From: Campylobacterales bacterium
GTDB taxonomy: Bacteria; Campylobacterota; Campylobacteria; Campylobacterales; Nitratiruptoraceae
Direction of reading: 5' to 3'
Assembly (NCBI GenBank): GCA_027068245.1
Contig: JAMOUF010000074.1
Coordinates: forward strand, 1 to 12,567
Length of the DNA: 12,567 nucleotides
The notes beneath the pieces were generated by a model. The model did no database searches and was not told where the DNA came from. It saw only the letters and a program-made list of their open reading frames with translations. The position numbers and the translations under genes are program-made. This document shows positions 7,077 through 12,567 of the stretch, one piece after another. Numbering within the stretch: position 1 is the first letter of the stretch; each line of letters opens with the position of its first letter.

Positions 7077-7553
7077 ATGCAAATCCTGTTTATCAGACAC
7101 GCAAAAGCGGTGGATAGGGAGACATTTTTAGGCGACGACCTTCAAAGGCCTTTGAGTGAGGATGGTATAAAAAAGGCCAGGGAATTTTTTAACAAGATAT
7201 CCAAAATCTTCGAAATCGATGTGATTATAACCTCAAAAGCGCTAAGGGCGGTTCAGACGGCCAAAATATTGCTAAATTTCTATCCAAACGCGAAATATGT
7301 GGAGACCCCTTTGTTAAACCCAGGGGCATCCATACTGGATATAGAAAAGATCATCGACGATTTTAAAAGCTACGACCATATCGCCCTGGTAGGGCACGAA
7401 CCCGATTTCTCCCTTGCCATTTCCCACCTTATAGGGTGTGGCAGCGGGACTGGAATAAGACTGAAAAAAGCGGGAGTGGCCGAGCTGCATTACGATGACG
7501 AGGAGTTCGAGATGCGCTCTTTGCTCTATCCAAGACTGCTTAAGGAACTGTAG
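7077..7553 (+). CDS. sixA: SixA-type phosphohistidine phosphatase
   Basis: Histidine-phosphatase (phosphoglycerate-mutase-like) superfamily, SixA branch. The 158-aa product has the catalytic RH (Arg7-His8 in LFIRHAKA), the SixA-like SKALRAVQTA (about 53-62, Arg57) and the second histidine in VGHEPDF (His107). E. coli SixA dephosphorylates phosphohistidine in a phosphotransfer (PTSNtr/HPt) protein; the partner here is unknown. It starts 10 bp after queA with AAAGGA 7 nt before the ATG, and its TAG stop shares one base with the GTG start of the next gene. Family call is sure; the physiological substrate is not. Confidence 0.88.
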   Translation: MQILFIRHAKAVDRETFLGDDLQRPLSEDGIKKAREFFNKISKIFEIDVIITSKALRAVQTAKILLNFYPNAKYVETPLLNPGASILDIEKIIDDFKSYDHIALVGHEPDFSLAISHLIGCGSGTGIRLKKAGVAELHYDDEEFEMRSLLYPRLLKEL

Positions 7554-7738
7554 TGGAGTTAAAAGGTGGCGACCTAAGCAAGATTTTCATTTTTTTGTTT
7601 ATACTGATAATTGGCCTTGGCGGCACATATCTGGAGTTTAGAAAACCCAAAAAAGGGGAGGATGAGTTCAGCGTGGACGACAAGGAGCTGAACCGTATAA
7701 AAAAAGAGGCGATAGATGATGAAGATAGCCACATTTAA
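7553..7738 (+). CDS. Small single-span membrane protein, unknown function
   Basis: A 61-aa reading frame starting at GTG (TAGTG junction with sixA) with AAGGA about 6 nt upstream. It has a short N-terminus (MELKGGDLSK), one hydrophobic helix at about residues 11-28 (IFIFLFILIIGLGGTYLE) and a strongly charged tail (FRKPKKGEDEF...DDKELNRIKKEAIDDED), probably cytoplasmic or periplasmic depending on topology. It fills an otherwise uncovered stretch of the operon and overlaps xth by 23 nt, which supports a real, translationally coupled gene. I do not recognise a family. A plausible idea is a membrane anchor or small partner for a neighbouring product, with no direct support. Confidence 0.7.
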   Translation: MELKGGDLSKIFIFLFILIIGLGGTYLEFRKPKKGEDEFSVDDKELNRIKKEAIDDEDSHI

Positions 7739-8495
7739 CGTAAATTCGATAAACGCGAGGCTGGAGCTGATAAAAAGATGGCTGGTGGAGAAAAACCCGG
7801 TGGACGTTTTGGCGATGCAAGAAATTAAATGCGAAGAGTCCAAATTCCCGTTTGAGGATTTCAAGAAGCTTGGATATGAGTGCGCAGTGTTTGGGCAAAA
7901 AGGATACAACGGGGTTGCCATATGCTCGAAATTTGGGTTTGAAGAGGTGCAAAAAGGGTTTGGAGACCCCTTTTGGGACGAGCAAAAAAGGGTGATAAGA
8001 GGCCGGATAAAGGGTGTGGAGGTCATAAACGTCTACGCTCCCCACGGGGATTTGGATGGGGAGAAGCATATTTACAAACTTCAGTTTTTCAAAAAACTCA
8101 AGGAGTATGTGTCGAAATTCGACCTTAAGCGGCAGATGGTAGCTGTTGTGGGTGATATGAACGTGGCAAGGGATGATATAGACGTATGGGCGCCGGAGCT
8201 TTTAAGAGGAACCATAGGGTTTATGGATGATGAGAGAGAGGCCTTTGAGGATTTTTTAAGCACCGGTCTGCACGACACATTCAGGGAGTGCCATCCGGAT
8301 ATTCCAGGTTTTACCTGGTGGGACTATATGAGTGCGGCGGTTTTTAGGGATGAGGGTATGAGAATAGACTATATCCTAACCTCGACCCCGCTCAAAGAGC
8401 GATGCATCGACATATACGTGGATATGTGGACCAGAAAGAGAAGAAAGCCCACGCCAAGCGACCACGCTCCGGTAGTTGGTGAGTTTGATGTTTGA
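7716..8495 (+). CDS. xth: Exodeoxyribonuclease III / AP endonuclease
   Basis: Endonuclease/exonuclease/phosphatase fold enzyme that cuts DNA at abasic sites and trims 3' ends in base-excision repair. The 259-aa product carries the full active-site set of the ExoIII family: Asn8 (TFNVNS), Glu36 (MQEIKC), Tyr107 (NVYAPHG), Asp147 and Asn149 (GDMNVA), Asp218 (RIDYIL) and His250 (SDHAPV). WWDYMSAAVFRDEGMRIDYIL is typical. Two consecutive ATG codons lie at the start; AGAGG is 6 nt from the first and 9 nt from the second, so 7716 is used, though MKIATFNVNS from 7719 is equally possible. It overlaps the small membrane gene upstream by 23 nt and the CLC gene downstream by 8 nt (ATGTTTGA). Confidence 0.95.
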   Translation: MMKIATFNVNSINARLELIKRWLVEKNPVDVLAMQEIKCEESKFPFEDFKKLGYECAVFGQKGYNGVAICSKFGFEEVQKGFGDPFWDEQKRVIRGRIKGVEVINVYAPHGDLDGEKHIYKLQFFKKLKEYVSKFDLKRQMVAVVGDMNVARDDIDVWAPELLRGTIGFMDDEREAFEDFLSTGLHDTFRECHPDIPGFTWWDYMSAAVFRDEGMRIDYILTSTPLKERCIDIYVDMWTRKRRKPTPSDHAPVVGEFDV

Positions 8496-9759
8496 AAAGA
8501 TAAAAAGATATTTCATAGACGAATTTGACATATATGAGGTATCTACAGATATTTTTCACTGGAGTATTATCTCCATAGTCGTGGGACTTCTGGTTGGAAC
8601 GGCGGTAAGCCTGGCCCTGAACGCCCTTGAATACGCCATCGAAGAAACAACATACTGGTTTGTATTTTTGCCTTTTGTTTTATCCTTTGTCTCATACATC
8701 ACATATAAAACCTTTAGGGATGCGGTGGGTGACGGGACTGAGGAGATAGTAAGGGCCGCCATATATGGCGACAGAAGGCTTAATTTCATAAACTTCATCA
8801 TCAAACAGGCAGCCACCTTTACCACTATCATTTTTGGTGGTTCCGTTGGAAAAGAGGCTCCATCAGCTCAGATAGGAGCATATATTTCCCATTTATTGTC
8901 AAAGATTTTCCATATCGACAGACAAAAAAAGATTATTATCATTATAACAGGAACCAGTGCCGGGTTTGCCGTGGTGTTCGGCGCTCCCATAGCGGCCGGG
9001 TTTTTCGCTCTCGAAGCCCTGTTTGCAGGCAAAATTATATACAGGGTTTTGGTGCCCTCGTTGATATCGAGTTTCGTAGCCTTTTGGTGTATGCATATAT
9101 TTGAAGTGGAGTATATCTATCATCCCATTTTTTTGGAATTCGTTCCAAATCTTTGGGAACTTGTCCATATATTCAAGGCGGTTTTAGCGGGCATTGCCTT
9201 TGGCATAGTGGCTTATATAGTAATAATCTCAATGAGAAATGCCCAAAAGATAGCACAGTCTGACTTTATCCATCCGGCGGCGAAAGGGTTTCTTGGAGGG
9301 ATGATAATCGTTATTTTGGCTCTTATTTTTGGAGAGCGGTATTTGGGGCTTGGGCTTGAGGATATCAATATGGCCTTCAACGACTCGGTCCATTTTTCCT
9401 TAAAAGATCCGCTGTTAAAAGATCTTTTTACCTCTTTGACTATAGCCAGCGGAGGAAGCGGGGGGTTTGTTACGCCAATCTTTTACATAGGCTCCACATT
9501 TGGAAACTTCTTTGCCACATTTATGGATTCAAATATCAAACTTTACGCAGCTTTGGGATTTGTATCGGTCCTTAGCGGTGCTACCAACTCCCCTATAGCC
9601 TCAACCATTCTGGCCGCGGAACTTTTTGGGGTGGAAGCGGCACATTTTGCGGCGGTAACATCCACCATCGCCTATCTAATCTCAAGCAGACAGAGCGTAT
9701 TTTCTCCGGAAATCCTTGAAACTATCGAAAGAAAGTTCAAGAAGCATATAAAGTCTTAA
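8488..9759 (+). CDS. CLC-family chloride channel/transporter, divergent motifs
   Basis: Inner-membrane anion-conducting CLC protein of 423 aa with many hydrophobic helices and no cytoplasmic CBS domains. Recognised from GGSVGKEAPSAQIGA (about 117-131; the CLC GREGP motif, with the gating glutamate kept as Glu123), FGAPIAAGFFALEALF (about 164-179), GGSGGFVTPIF (about 322-332; GxFxP motif) and the GATNSPIAST stretch (about 364-373). Several canonical residues differ. GSGIP is GDGTE (81-85), so the chloride-coordinating Ser is Asp82; the internal proton glutamate of E. coli ClcA aligns with Ala177; and the Tyr445 position appears to be Phe405. Ion selectivity and whether it is a channel or antiporter are therefore open. 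Start: ATG at 8488 (MFEKIKRYF), overlapping xth by 8 nt with GGTGAG just upstream; a TTG at 8476 would add only MVSL. Confidence 0.85.
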   Translation: MFEKIKRYFIDEFDIYEVSTDIFHWSIISIVVGLLVGTAVSLALNALEYAIEETTYWFVFLPFVLSFVSYITYKTFRDAVGDGTEEIVRAAIYGDRRLNFINFIIKQAATFTTIIFGGSVGKEAPSAQIGAYISHLLSKIFHIDRQKKIIIIITGTSAGFAVVFGAPIAAGFFALEALFAGKIIYRVLVPSLISSFVAFWCMHIFEVEYIYHPIFLEFVPNLWELVHIFKAVLAGIAFGIVAYIVIISMRNAQKIAQSDFIHPAAKGFLGGMIIVILALIFGERYLGLGLEDINMAFNDSVHFSLKDPLLKDLFTSLTIASGGSGGFVTPIFYIGSTFGNFFATFMDSNIKLYAALGFVSVLSGATNSPIASTILAAELFGVEAAHFAAVTSTIAYLISSRQSVFSPEILETIERKFKKHIKS

Positions 9760-9760
9760 C

Positions 9761-10165
9761 CTATTTGCAATTACTACATAGGCCGGTAATCATCACTGAA
9801 GCCTCCTTGGGCTCAAAACCGGGCGGAAGTTCAAAATCCAACTTTTTAGGAACATCAATATCGTAAATCTCACCGCATTTTTCACATATAAAGTGACTGT
9901 GTTTGCTCTTTTTTATCTCGAATCTACTCTTTTTCTTTGGTATTTTTATCTCTTCTATCAATCCCGCATCCAGCATCGTATTGATATTTTTGTAAACGGT
10001 TGCCAAAGAGATGGATACAAAGTCTCTCTTTATTTCATTATATATATGGTCTATGTCGGCATGGCCTCTCTCTTCCAAAATCTTTAACATAGCCACTCTT
10101 TGTGGAGTAGACTTCAACTCTTTTTTCTTTAAAAGATTTGAGAACTCGATAAATCTATTTTCCAA
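9761..10165 (-). CDS. perR: Fur-superfamily regulator, PerR-like
   Basis: Metal-dependent transcription repressor of 134 aa. The N-terminal winged helix contains KSTPQRVAMLKILEERGHADIDHIY (about 18-42) and SISLATVYKNINTM (about 51-64), the Fur-family recognition helix. The dimer domain has His89 and His91 (KHSHFIC), the structural zinc cysteines Cys94, Cys97, Cys130 and Cys133 (two CxxC), and YDID (101-104) supplying the Asp104-like ligand. His35 matches PerR His37. At the position of Bacillus PerR Asp85 there is Glu83 (RFEI), as in Fur, so peroxide versus iron sensing is not certain. Start is TTG with AGGGGG 6 nt upstream; there is no alternative ATG before Met26. It is convergent with the CLC gene and divergent from the peroxidase gene, a classic arrangement for a PerR target. 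Confidence 0.88.
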   Translation of the reverse strand: MENRFIEFSNLLKKKELKSTPQRVAMLKILEERGHADIDHIYNEIKRDFVSISLATVYKNINTMLDAGLIEEIKIPKKKSRFEIKKSKHSHFICEKCGEIYDIDVPKKLDFELPPGFEPKEASVMITGLCSNCK

Positions 10166-10188
10166 TATTCACCCCCTTAACTTGGCTA

Positions 10189-10217
10189 TTTATACATTAA
10201 TGATTAAAAAATGTCAA
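10189..10217 (-). promoter_or_regulatory. Sigma-70 promoter of the PerR-like gene
   Basis: On the minus strand TTGACA (10217-10212) and TATAAA (10194-10189) are separated by exactly 17 bp. Transcription should start near 10182, giving a leader of about 17 nt that contains the AAGGGGG ribosome-binding site. This is the clearest promoter in the window. Confidence 0.75.
10197..10207. promoter_or_regulatory. Palindrome in the perR promoter spacer (possible autoregulatory box)
   Basis: TTAATGATTAA is a perfect 5-1-5 inverted repeat lying between the -35 and -10 of the perR promoter. Extended to the 7-1-7 Fur/PerR layout it matches the Bacillus consensus TTATAATNATTATAA at about 10 of 14 positions on the minus strand. 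Its placement would suit repression by steric block, i.e. autoregulation, which is common in this family. AT richness makes chance matches easy. Confidence 0.4.
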
Positions 10218-10264
10218 ATAAATAATTATATATTAAATTTTTTTATATTCCATTAAGCTATCCA

Positions 10265-10280
10265 GATAATAATTTTTATC
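10265..10280. promoter_or_regulatory. Fur/PerR-box-like inverted repeat upstream of the peroxidase gene
   Basis: GATAATAATTTTTATC pairs at 7 of 8 positions across its centre and contains the GATAAT hexamer of the Fur box; TATCAT overlaps its right end. It lies about 87 bp upstream of the peroxidase ATG, close to where its -35 region could be. Operator function is inferred from sequence and from the divergent regulator only. Confidence 0.35.
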
Positions 10281-10303
10281 ATTTGATTTAACTTATCTTT
10301 AAG

Positions 10304-10320
10304 TATTATTTGGCAATAAT
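10304..10320 (+). promoter_or_regulatory. Candidate -10 element and inverted repeat, peroxidase operon
   Basis: TATTAT at 10304-10309 is a plausible -10 element; TTGATT at 10283-10288 is a possible -35 but only 15 bp away. The -10 overlaps a 6-4-6 inverted repeat, ATTATT-TGGC-AATAAT (10305-10320). Transcription would begin near 10316. Evidence is weak in such AT-rich DNA. Confidence 0.3.
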
Positions 10321-10325
10321 TTGGT

Positions 10326-10346
10326 AAAGGAAAAATTTTTTCCTTT
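10326..10346. repeat. Perfect 21-bp palindrome in the peroxidase leader
   Basis: Two 10-bp arms (AAAGGAAAAA and TTTTTCCTTT) flank a single central T. It ends 20 bp before the peroxidase ATG and 8 bp before its AAAAGGAG ribosome-binding site (10354-10361). In RNA it could form a 9-bp hairpin with a 3-nt loop; in DNA it could be an operator for a dimeric repressor. It is not followed by a T-run, so it is unlikely to be a terminator on the plus strand. Confidence 0.55.
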
Positions 10347-10366
10347 AGTCCGCAAAAGGAGTGCAT

Positions 10367-11437
10367 ATGAAAACGTTGTATATTTCGGTCATAACAGCCG
10401 CCTTTTTGAGTGCGGCTCCTCTGGGATTGCCAAAGCTCCACATCCCCGAATCCAATCCCCAGACGAAGGCGAAGGTGGAGCTGGGGGAGATGCTCTTTTT
10501 CGATCCGTCCTTCAGCCGCGACGGGACCATCAGCTGTGCCACGTGCCACGACCCCGACAAGGCATTCACCGATCAGCTTCCCGTCTCGGTGGGAATAGAT
10601 GGCAAGAAAGGGACCAGAAACGCCCCGACGGTCATAAACGCCGCCTACTACACCAGCCAGTTTTGGGACGGACGTGTGCAGAGCCTGGCCGAGCAGGCCA
10701 AATTCCCGCCTATCAATCCCGTGGAGGGCGGACTGCATGACTGGAGTGAAGTGGTCTCGATCATGAAGAAAAATCCCGAATATGTCAAAAGAGTCAAGGA
10801 GGTGTTCGGCACCGACGAAATCACCATCGATCATTTCGGTATGGCCATCGAAGCGTTCGAGCGAACCATAATAGAGGGTGACAGCCGGTTCGACCGCTAC
10901 TACTTCGGCGGCGACGAGTCGGCTCTAAACGAGCGGGAAAGAAACGGCTTGGCTCTCTTTTTGGGCAAGGGGCGCTGCGTGGAGTGCCATACCATCAGCC
11001 AGACACACGCGCTCTTTACCAACAACAAATTCCTCAACCTTGGAGTGGGATGGAGCAAGATCGAAAAGGATCTTCCATCCATTCTCAAAGCCTACGATAT
11101 CAAAGATACCCTGGCCGAAGATGAAGCGGTATTGATGAACGAAAAGTTCAGCGAACTTGGCAGATATGTCGTCACCAAAGAGATCGACGATATCGGCGCA
11201 TTCAAGACACCGACCTTGAGAAACGTGGAGCTGACCTTTCCATATATGCACGACGGCAGCCTCACCACACTCGAAGAGGTGATCGTCTGGTACAACAACG
11301 GTGGCAGGCTGAGCCCGGACGATCCTCTTAGCCCATTCATCGACGGCGGTATCCGGGAGCTTGGGCTCACCGCCCAGGAGATGGAAGATCTGGTGGCGTT
11401 TCTCAAGACACTTACATCACCACAAAGGATGAAAAAA
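10367..11437 (+). CDS. Periplasmic diheme cytochrome c peroxidase / MauG-family protein
   Basis: A secreted c-type cytochrome that in the family reduces hydrogen peroxide to water with electrons from small c-type cytochromes; MauG-like members instead oxidise proteins. The 357-aa product has a Sec signal peptide (about 1-17, MKTLYISVITAAFLSAA) and two heme sites, C57-A-T-C60-H61 and C204-V-E-C207-H208. Other family marks are LGEMLFFDPSFSRDGTISC, FWDGR (99-103; the Trp between hemes), LGRYVVTKE and FKTPTLRNVELTFPYMHDGSLTTLEEVI (about 279-306). The stretch between heme 2 and the C-terminal block looks roughly 15-20 residues longer than in classical CCPs. The sixth ligand of the high-potential heme cannot be assigned by eye, so peroxidase versus MauG-type activity is open. 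ATG is chosen (AGGAG 5 nt upstream) over the GTG at 10361. The stop overlaps the next gene as ATGA. Ile is mainly ATC (15 of 22), unlike upstream genes. Confidence 0.9.
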
Positions 11438-12486
11438 TGAGACGAAGAGCATTTATCAAAGGATCTTTGGCCCTTGGCGCCGCGGCGATACTGCCCTTAA
11501 ATATCGTAGAGGTCGAGGCGAGCGAGGCCCAAAGCTTCACGTTCGCCTTCATCAGCGACGCCCATCTGCAGCACATCAAGGGCGACAGCTTCGTCCAGAA
11601 CTGGGACAAAGGGCTCAAAATGGCGGTAGCCGAGTGCAACCTGCTCGATCCCAAACCAGATTTCATCATCTTCGGCGGCGATCTGGCCCAGCTTGGAAAG
11701 CCCGAAGAGCTCGACCACGGCGCCGAAATACTTTCGGCGCTGCGAGCTCCTGTGAAGATGATGCTGGGAGAGCACGACTACTATCTCGATCTGGGAGAGA
11801 AGTGGGGGCAGATGTTTGGCGATCACTACTACAGTTTCGATCACAAGGGAGTCCACTTCGTAGTTCTCAATTCCATCCTGACCGATGAGAGATGGATAAA
11901 GAAGTGGGCGACGCCCATGGAGCGGATGCAGACGATGGCGGGGCTCGACGATCCCAACGGCTCCCCGTTTATGGTGGGCGACGAGCAGTGGAAATGGCTA
12001 AGACGTGATCTGCAAAACTATTCCGACGACACGCCGATCGTGGTCTTTAGCCACTCGCCGCTGCAAAAGATCTATAAAGGCTGGAACTTCTGGACGGACG
12101 ATTGTGAGAGATTCTACGACATCGTCAAACGTTTTCACAAAGTCAACGTCATCTACGGCCACGTCCATCAGATCCAGTACAACAAAATAGGCAACATCGC
12201 CTTCAACAGTGTCATGTCCACCGCATGGCCCTGGCCCTACCCCGACAGCTACAAAAAAGCGGGGGTGAAGGTGCCCAAGATGACGGTAAAGATGAACAGG
12301 GCCGATCCGTTCTTCGAAAGGGACGCGACGGGATGGCAGTTCATCGACGTGCACAGCGGCAGGTGCGATCTGCACTACATCCTGCCCAACAACACCAACC
12401 GGACGGTGGCCTACGACTTCCAAGCAAACAGGCCCAAAAATAGAAGGTATCAGGACTGCCCGATACCGCCTCAACACCACTACTAA
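11437..12486 (+). CDS. Tat-exported calcineurin-like metallophosphoesterase
   Basis: Predicted periplasmic dimetal phosphoesterase of 349 aa. The N-terminus MRRRAFIKGSLALGAAAILP is a twin-arginine signal (R3-R4-A-F-I-K), with cleavage probably near residues 28-31. Metallophosphoesterase motifs appear in order: D41-A-H43 (FISDAHL), G81-D82 (FGGDLAQ), G111-E-H-D114 (LGEHDYY), H206 (FSHSPL) and G241-H-V-H244 (YGHVHQ). The third motif is normally GNHD; here a Glu replaces the metal-bridging Asn. The C-terminus is Trp/Pro/His-rich (MSTAWPWPYPDS, PIPPQHHY) and not recognised. Substrate (phosphomonoester, diester, cyclic nucleotide or phospholipid) cannot be inferred. It is translationally coupled to the cytochrome peroxidase gene upstream (ATGA) and followed 10 nt later by another exported protein. 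Tat export suggests cytoplasmic folding and metal loading before secretion. Confidence 0.87.
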   Translation: MRRRAFIKGSLALGAAAILPLNIVEVEASEAQSFTFAFISDAHLQHIKGDSFVQNWDKGLKMAVAECNLLDPKPDFIIFGGDLAQLGKPEELDHGAEILSALRAPVKMMLGEHDYYLDLGEKWGQMFGDHYYSFDHKGVHFVVLNSILTDERWIKKWATPMERMQTMAGLDDPNGSPFMVGDEQWKWLRRDLQNYSDDTPIVVFSHSPLQKIYKGWNFWTDDCERFYDIVKRFHKVNVIYGHVHQIQYNKIGNIAFNSVMSTAWPWPYPDSYKKAGVKVPKMTVKMNRADPFFERDATGWQFIDVHSGRCDLHYILPNNTNRTVAYDFQANRPKNRRYQDCPIPPQHHY

Positions 12487-12496
12487 GGAGGAGATC

Positions 12497-12567
12497 ATGA
12501 GAGCGTTCACACTGGCGGCCCTGCTCGCGGCCGCCCTTTTGGCAGACGAATTCACCAAGGCCGATCT
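12497..12567 (+). CDS. Exported protein, N-terminus only (cut by window edge)
   Basis: Only 23 codons are visible: MRAFTLAALLAAALLADEFTKAD. This is a clear Sec signal peptide (hydrophobic core at about 4-16, likely cleavage after LLA-DEF). A near-perfect Shine-Dalgarno AAGGAGG lies just upstream, 10 nt after the phosphoesterase stop, so it belongs to the same operon. The mature protein is outside the window; a c-type cytochrome or other periplasmic partner of the peroxidase would fit the context but nothing shows it. Confidence 0.75.
   Translation, partial: MRAFTLAALLAAALLADEFTKAD

Noticed and set aside
8476..8487. TTG start for the CLC gene adding MVSL
   Set aside because: The ATG at 8488 has a nearby GGTGAG and a compact 8-nt overlap with xth; the extension adds nothing conserved.
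10283..10303. FNR/CRP-like site (TTGAT...TTAAC...TTAAG) upstream of ccp
   Set aside because: The half-sites do not form a symmetric TTGAT-N4-ATCAA or TTAAC-N4-GTTAA arrangement; chance similarity in AT-rich DNA.
10361..10366. GTG start for the peroxidase at 10361
   Set aside because: The GTG overlaps the AAAAGGAG ribosome-binding site itself; the ATG at 10367 has correct spacing and gives a cleaner signal peptide.
10253..10834. 193-aa minus-strand frame across the ccp start and promoter
   Set aside because: It is antisense to the signal peptide and first heme motif of ccp; the sequence resembles no protein and runs into the AT-rich promoter.
11998..12558. 186-aa minus-strand frame over the end of the phosphoesterase gene
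   Set aside because: Long antisense frames are expected in the GC-richer right-hand genes; the sense frame carries all catalytic motifs.

Overview
The window looks like a chromosomal segment of a Campylobacterota (epsilonproteobacterial) bacterium, probably an environmental rather than host-adapted one. The best evidence is the leftward cluster rppH-lysC-hobA-holB-folP. HobA, the DnaA-binding initiation factor, is essentially restricted to this phylum, and the FolP (long N-terminal extension) and delta' (no P-loop part) forms are also of the epsilonproteobacterial type. I could not determine a genus.

Layout. (1) Positions 1-3774, minus strand: a tightly packed operon of rppH (RNA 5' pyrophosphohydrolase), lysC (aspartate kinase), hobA, holB and folP (cut by the left edge). 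Every junction overlaps by 1-8 nt, so translation is probably coupled. (2) Positions 3775-3842: a short divergent promoter region. (3) Positions 3843-9759, plus strand: hemW, then after a small hairpin and gap a dense run of tatB, tatC, queA, sixA, a 61-aa single-span membrane protein, xth (exonuclease III type) and a divergent CLC chloride channel/transporter. (4) Positions 9761-10165, minus strand: a Fur-superfamily regulator closest to PerR, convergent with the clc gene with one base between the stop codons. (5) Positions 10166-10366: an AT-rich divergent regulatory region with a near-consensus sigma-70 promoter for the regulator and several inverted repeats, some Fur/PerR-box-like. (6) Positions 10367-12567, plus strand: a secreted diheme cytochrome c peroxidase/MauG-type protein, a Tat-exported metallophosphoesterase, and the start of another exported protein cut by the right edge.

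Regions 1-4 are mostly housekeeping: replication, folate, lysine/threonine/methionine precursor supply, RNA turnover, tRNA queuosine, protein export and DNA repair. Region 6 differs in codon choice: Ile is mainly ATC in ccp and the phosphoesterase gene, but mainly ATA in hemW. It looks like an accessory periplasmic module placed next to a peroxide/iron-type regulator. A peroxide-responsive PerR controlling the divergent peroxidase operon is the simplest reading, but this is inference.

The items most worth a second look are the peroxidase / Tat-phosphoesterase / exported-protein operon (with a GEHD variant of the usual GNHD metal motif), the CLC protein lacking the GSGIP and internal-glutamate signatures, and a well-placed internal start in lysC that could yield a separate regulatory subunit. 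Three genes (holB, hemW, perR) appear to use TTG starts. I see no tRNA, rRNA, CRISPR array, insertion sequence or integrase.
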